From NCBI RefSeq assembly GCF_023638035.1, contig NZ_JAKRVX010000001.1:1-64000 (forward strand): DNA of 64,000 nucleotides, written 5' to 3'. The notes under the pieces were generated by a model that made no database searches, was not told the origin of the DNA, and saw only the letters and a program-made list of their open reading frames with translations. The translations under genes and the position numbers were made by a program. This document shows positions 61,658 through 64,000 of the stretch, one piece after another. The first letter of the stretch is position 1. Each line of letters starts with the position of its first letter. Origin of the DNA: Natronocalculus amylovorans. GTDB lineage: Archaea; Halobacteriota; Halobacteria; Halobacteriales; Haloferacaceae.

Positions 61658-63619
61658 ATGACGGATCATGCGGACGATCGCACCGGGCAGCCGAGTGGTC
61701 TCGATTCAGAAGAGACAAAGATTGATCCACCGCCCGGGTTCGTTGAGACCGCAAACCTCTCCGAAAGGGCTGTGTTTGATGAATTTGTGACCGAGTGGCC
61801 AACCTGTTGGAGTACCGCGGCTGATCGGTTAGATTGGGAGACACCATACGAGACGATCCTTGATCAGTCGGATGCGCCACGCTATCGTTGGTTTCCGGAG
61901 GGCACACTCAATGCAGCTTACAACTGTGTCGATCGACATCTGGAAACGCGAAAGAACCAACTTGCGTTGACATGGATTGGAAAACGAGACGAGCGGGAGG
62001 TATACACCTACTTAGACCTCTATAGAGAGGTCAATGCTGCTGCGGCGGCACTGCGTGCACAAGGCGTCTCTGAAGATGATGTGGTTACGCTGTATCTTCC
62101 GATGATACCCCAACTGCCGATTATGATGCTCGCATGTGCACGTATCGGTGCACCACATAACGTAGTCTTTGCAGGCCTTTCAGCTGAAGCGCTTGCAACA
62201 CGGATGTCCGCCGCTGATTCCAGTCTACTTGTCACTTGTGATGGATACTATCGACGTGAGACCGCGTTTAATCAAAAAAGCAAGGCAGACAACGCCCAGC
62301 TGAGGCTCCCGTATGAGCTTGAGAGTGTAATTGTCGTCGATCGGCTCGGTACAGAGCTGACAGTACACCTTGGTGAACGCGAACATGACTATGATAAACT
62401 CATTTCTGCACACCGCGGTGAAACGGTCACACCAGTTGCTCGACAGAGTACCGATCGACTTTTTGTGATGTATACATCCGGAACAACCGGCGAACCGAAA
62501 GGTGTCGAACACAGCACTGGCGGCTACCTCTCGCATGTTACATGGACAACTGAGTCTGTCCTCGATGTGAAGCCAGAAGATACCTATTGGTGTGCAGCCG
62601 ATATCGGTTGGATCACCGGTCACTCATACGGCGTCTATGGACCGTTGGCGCTTGGAACAACATCTGTACTCTACGAGGGAACACCTGATTATCCCGATCG
62701 GAGCCGAGTGTGGGAACTCATTGAACAGTATGCGGTAAATGTGTTTTATACTGCACCAACTGCAATCCGATCGTTCATGAAATGGGGAGAAGCGTACCCA
62801 GCACAGCATGATCTGTCATCGCTTCGGCTGCTTGGAACTGTTGGTGAGGCAATTACGCCGCGGGCGTGGGAGTGGTACTACGAACACGTTGGCGGTGGCG
62901 AATGCCCGGTTGTCGATACATGGTGGCAGACAGAAACGGGTGCAATCCTCCTTGCAACGCTTCCAGGTGTCTCAGCGATGAAACCCGGAGCGTCGGGGCC
63001 ACCCCTTCCAGGGATTGAACTATCTGTAATCGATGAGTTTGGCGAGCCAGTTGCTCCATATGAGCCAGGCTATCTAACGATTACAAAACCGTGGCCCGGA
63101 ATGTTACAAGGGCTTCGTGAAGGGAACGATCGATACCACCGTGAGTACTGGCAGGAGACAGATACTGGCTGGGCGTACAAAACCGGTGATGGTGCACTGG
63201 TCGACGAAGATGGCTATGTGACAATACTTGGGCGGGTTGATGACGTAATAAACGTCCAAGCACAACGGTTGACGACAACCGAACTGGAGTCAACGATTGT
63301 TGAAGTAGACGGTGTGACGGAAGCGGCGGTTGTTGGCGACGACAGCGGATTAATTATTGCGTTTGTGACAATGAAATCCACCGCCATCGACGAGTTAACC
63401 GCCCGCAATAGGATCCGTGAGCAGTTGGTGTCAACGATTGGCTCGGTTGCTGAACCAGAACGGATTATTTTCACGCCAGAGCTGCCAAAAACGCGATCTG
63501 GAAAGATTATGCGACGACTTCTTGAAGATATCGCCTGTGGAAACGAGTTTGGTGACATCAGTGCGCTTCGCAACCCCGAAGTTGTTGGTGAAATTGACTC
63601 AACGGTTAGAAACAAATAA
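61658..63619 (+). CDS. AMP-forming acetyl-CoA-synthetase-like acyl-CoA ligase
   Basis: A 653-residue ANL-superfamily enzyme. The P-loop YTSGTTGEPKGVEHS, VDTWWQTETGAI and GRVDDVINVQ are present, and the C-terminal KTRSGKIMRRLLED lysine is the acetylation site of acetyl-CoA synthetase. However, the usual SGHRLG after NV reads QAQRLT and a following hinge stretch is shortened. It may prefer another short acyl group such as propionate, fitting its position after the mutase gene. Confidence 0.88.
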   Translation: MTDHADDRTGQPSGLDSEETKIDPPPGFVETANLSERAVFDEFVTEWPTCWSTAADRLDWETPYETILDQSDAPRYRWFPEGTLNAAYNCVDRHLETRKNQLALTWIGKRDEREVYTYLDLYREVNAAAAALRAQGVSEDDVVTLYLPMIPQLPIMMLACARIGAPHNVVFAGLSAEALATRMSAADSSLLVTCDGYYRRETAFNQKSKADNAQLRLPYELESVIVVDRLGTELTVHLGEREHDYDKLISAHRGETVTPVARQSTDRLFVMYTSGTTGEPKGVEHSTGGYLSHVTWTTESVLDVKPEDTYWCAADIGWITGHSYGVYGPLALGTTSVLYEGTPDYPDRSRVWELIEQYAVNVFYTAPTAIRSFMKWGEAYPAQHDLSSLRLLGTVGEAITPRAWEWYYEHVGGGECPVVDTWWQTETGAILLATLPGVSAMKPGASGPPLPGIELSVIDEFGEPVAPYEPGYLTITKPWPGMLQGLREGNDRYHREYWQETDTGWAYKTGDGALVDEDGYVTILGRVDDVINVQAQRLTTTELESTIVEVDGVTEAAVVGDDSGLIIAFVTMKSTAIDELTARNRIREQLVSTIGSVAEPERIIFTPELPKTRSGKIMRRLLEDIACGNEFGDISALRNPEVVGEIDSTVRNK

Positions 63620-63624
63620 GATAT

Positions 63625-63648
63625 TTCGTTTTTCCAGAAAAATACGAA
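63625..63648. terminator. stem-loop after the acyl-CoA ligase gene
   Basis: TTCG-TTTTT (63625-63633) pairs with AAAAA-TA-CGAA (63638-63648) around CCAG, with a two-base bulge. It begins five bases after the ligase stop. Confidence 0.5.
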
Positions 63649-63711
63649 CCTTATAATCCGTTTTTGACTCTGGTAACGGAATATATTGAAGTTAAAGCGG
63701 TACGAAAACCT

Positions 63712-63746
63712 ACTTATAATTTCGCGATAATTTCAAAAGACGAAAT
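63712..63746 (+). promoter_or_regulatory. box A and inverted repeat before the integrase-like regulator gene
   Basis: CTTATAAT (63713-63720) is centred about 30 bases before the ATG at 63747. ATTTCG (63719-63724) and CGAAAT (63741-63746) are inverted repeats separated by 16 bases, covering the transcription start of a leaderless gene. A similar ACCTTATAATCCG sits at 63648-63660, so two promoter-like boxes are present. Confidence 0.45.
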
Positions 63747-64000
63747 ATGAGCGCCAAGTCAACTACATACGTGTTGAGCCAATCACAGTACGAGACACTG
63801 TGTGCTGCAGCAGAGACGTATCGATCGGCGCTCATCATCCGACTAGCTGGGGAGGCGGGGCTTCGGACCGGTGAAATTACGCAGGTTCAGATACGGGATC
63901 TGACAACAATCGATGGACAACCGCTACTGTCTGTTCGTGATACCGCCGGCGCAGTCGATCGGGAGGTTCCTCTTTCACAATCAATCGCCAGAGAGCTCGC
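63747..64000 (+). CDS. partial regulator with integrase-like N-terminal domain (Bat-related)
   Basis: Only 84 codons are inside the window. The sequence LAGEAGLRTGEITQVQIRDL (about residues 36-55) follows the arm of tyrosine recombinases that carries the catalytic arginine (GLRxGEI). In haloarchaea, similar N-terminal domains are fused to Bat (bacterio-opsin activator) type HTH proteins; a true recombinase is the other possibility. The missing C-terminus decides. The start is leaderless with a box A upstream. Confidence 0.55.
   Translation, partial: MSAKSTTYVLSQSQYETLCAAAETYRSALIIRLAGEAGLRTGEITQVQIRDLTTIDGQPLLSVRDTAGAVDREVPLSQSIAREL

Overview
The window reads as one chromosomal stretch from a haloarchaeon (class Halobacteria). 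The evidence is acidic, Asp/Glu-rich proteins almost throughout; FtsZ1; Spt5/SecE; eL42, eS27, aIF2-alpha and Nop10; ether-lipid genes (sn-glycerol-1-phosphate dehydrogenase, geranylgeranyl reductase); a Tat-exported halocyanin; a Tat lipoprotein; and many leaderless genes with a TATA-like box about 27 bases before the start. Base composition is close to half GC, which is low for the class and suggests a Haloquadratum-like organism; that genus assignment is inference. The palindrome GATC is strikingly common.

Layout. 1-7.2 kb: an aminotransferase, a YdjM-type membrane protein, a TnpB remnant, a PHP protein, a small zinc-finger protein, then spt5-secE-ftsZ1 and the D-aminoacyl-tRNA deacylase. 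7.2-14.4 kb: aroE, an HhH protein with an EDE minisatellite, a three-gene chorismate-amination operon (pabB/trpE-like, pabA, pabC), an APH-type kinase overlapping a HAD phosphatase, a Rieske protein and initiator tRNA-Met. 14.5-18.2 kb: GtrA, a family 2 glycosyltransferase and a DUF2298 membrane protein. 18.2-20.9 kb: the eL42-eS27-aIF2alpha-Nop10-PAC2 translation/RNP operon. 21-25.6 kb: thiolase plus DUF35 partner, an alpha/beta hydrolase, then MeaB with the B12-binding mutase subunit. 25.6-33 kb: an S9 peptidase, a glycosyltransferase, halocyanin, an M42 peptidase, an MTH865 protein, a membrane J-protein, an HTH regulator and a phosphoesterase.

33-38.6 kb: an amidohydrolase and DUF59 pair diverging from a zinc alcohol dehydrogenase and a lone E1-alpha, then a flavin oxidoreductase. 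38.6-40.5 kb: an IS200/IS605-type element with intact tnpB and stop-interrupted tnpA. 40.5-50.4 kb: mostly single metabolic genes, including threonine synthase, a DtxR regulator, a LysE exporter, G1P dehydrogenase, an M28 peptidase, an NAD-kinase-like protein, endonuclease III, DUF371 and a 51-residue Cys-rich protein. 50.7-56 kb: coiled-coil protein, DUF373, small membrane proteins, an aldo/keto reductase and geranylgeranyl reductase. 56-64 kb: 2-oxoacid:ferredoxin oxidoreductase, a flavin reductase, methylmalonyl-CoA mutase, an acetyl-CoA-synthetase-like ligase and the start of a regulator with an integrase-like N-terminus.

How the genes fit together. The mutase large subunit (59.9 kb), its B12 subunit and MeaB (24 kb) make up propionate/methylmalonate metabolism. 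KorAB-type oxidoreductase and the acyl-CoA ligase feed central carbon flow. G1P dehydrogenase and geranylgeranyl reductase bracket archaeal lipid synthesis. AroE and the pab genes share the chorismate route. I saw no CRISPR array, provirus or obvious defence island. The most unusual items are the amidohydrolase/DUF59/ADH module without its usual monooxygenase, the decaying tnpA beside an intact tnpB, palindromic elements before ftsZ1 and the geranylgeranyl reductase gene, the GATC excess, and several enzymes with altered active-site motifs.
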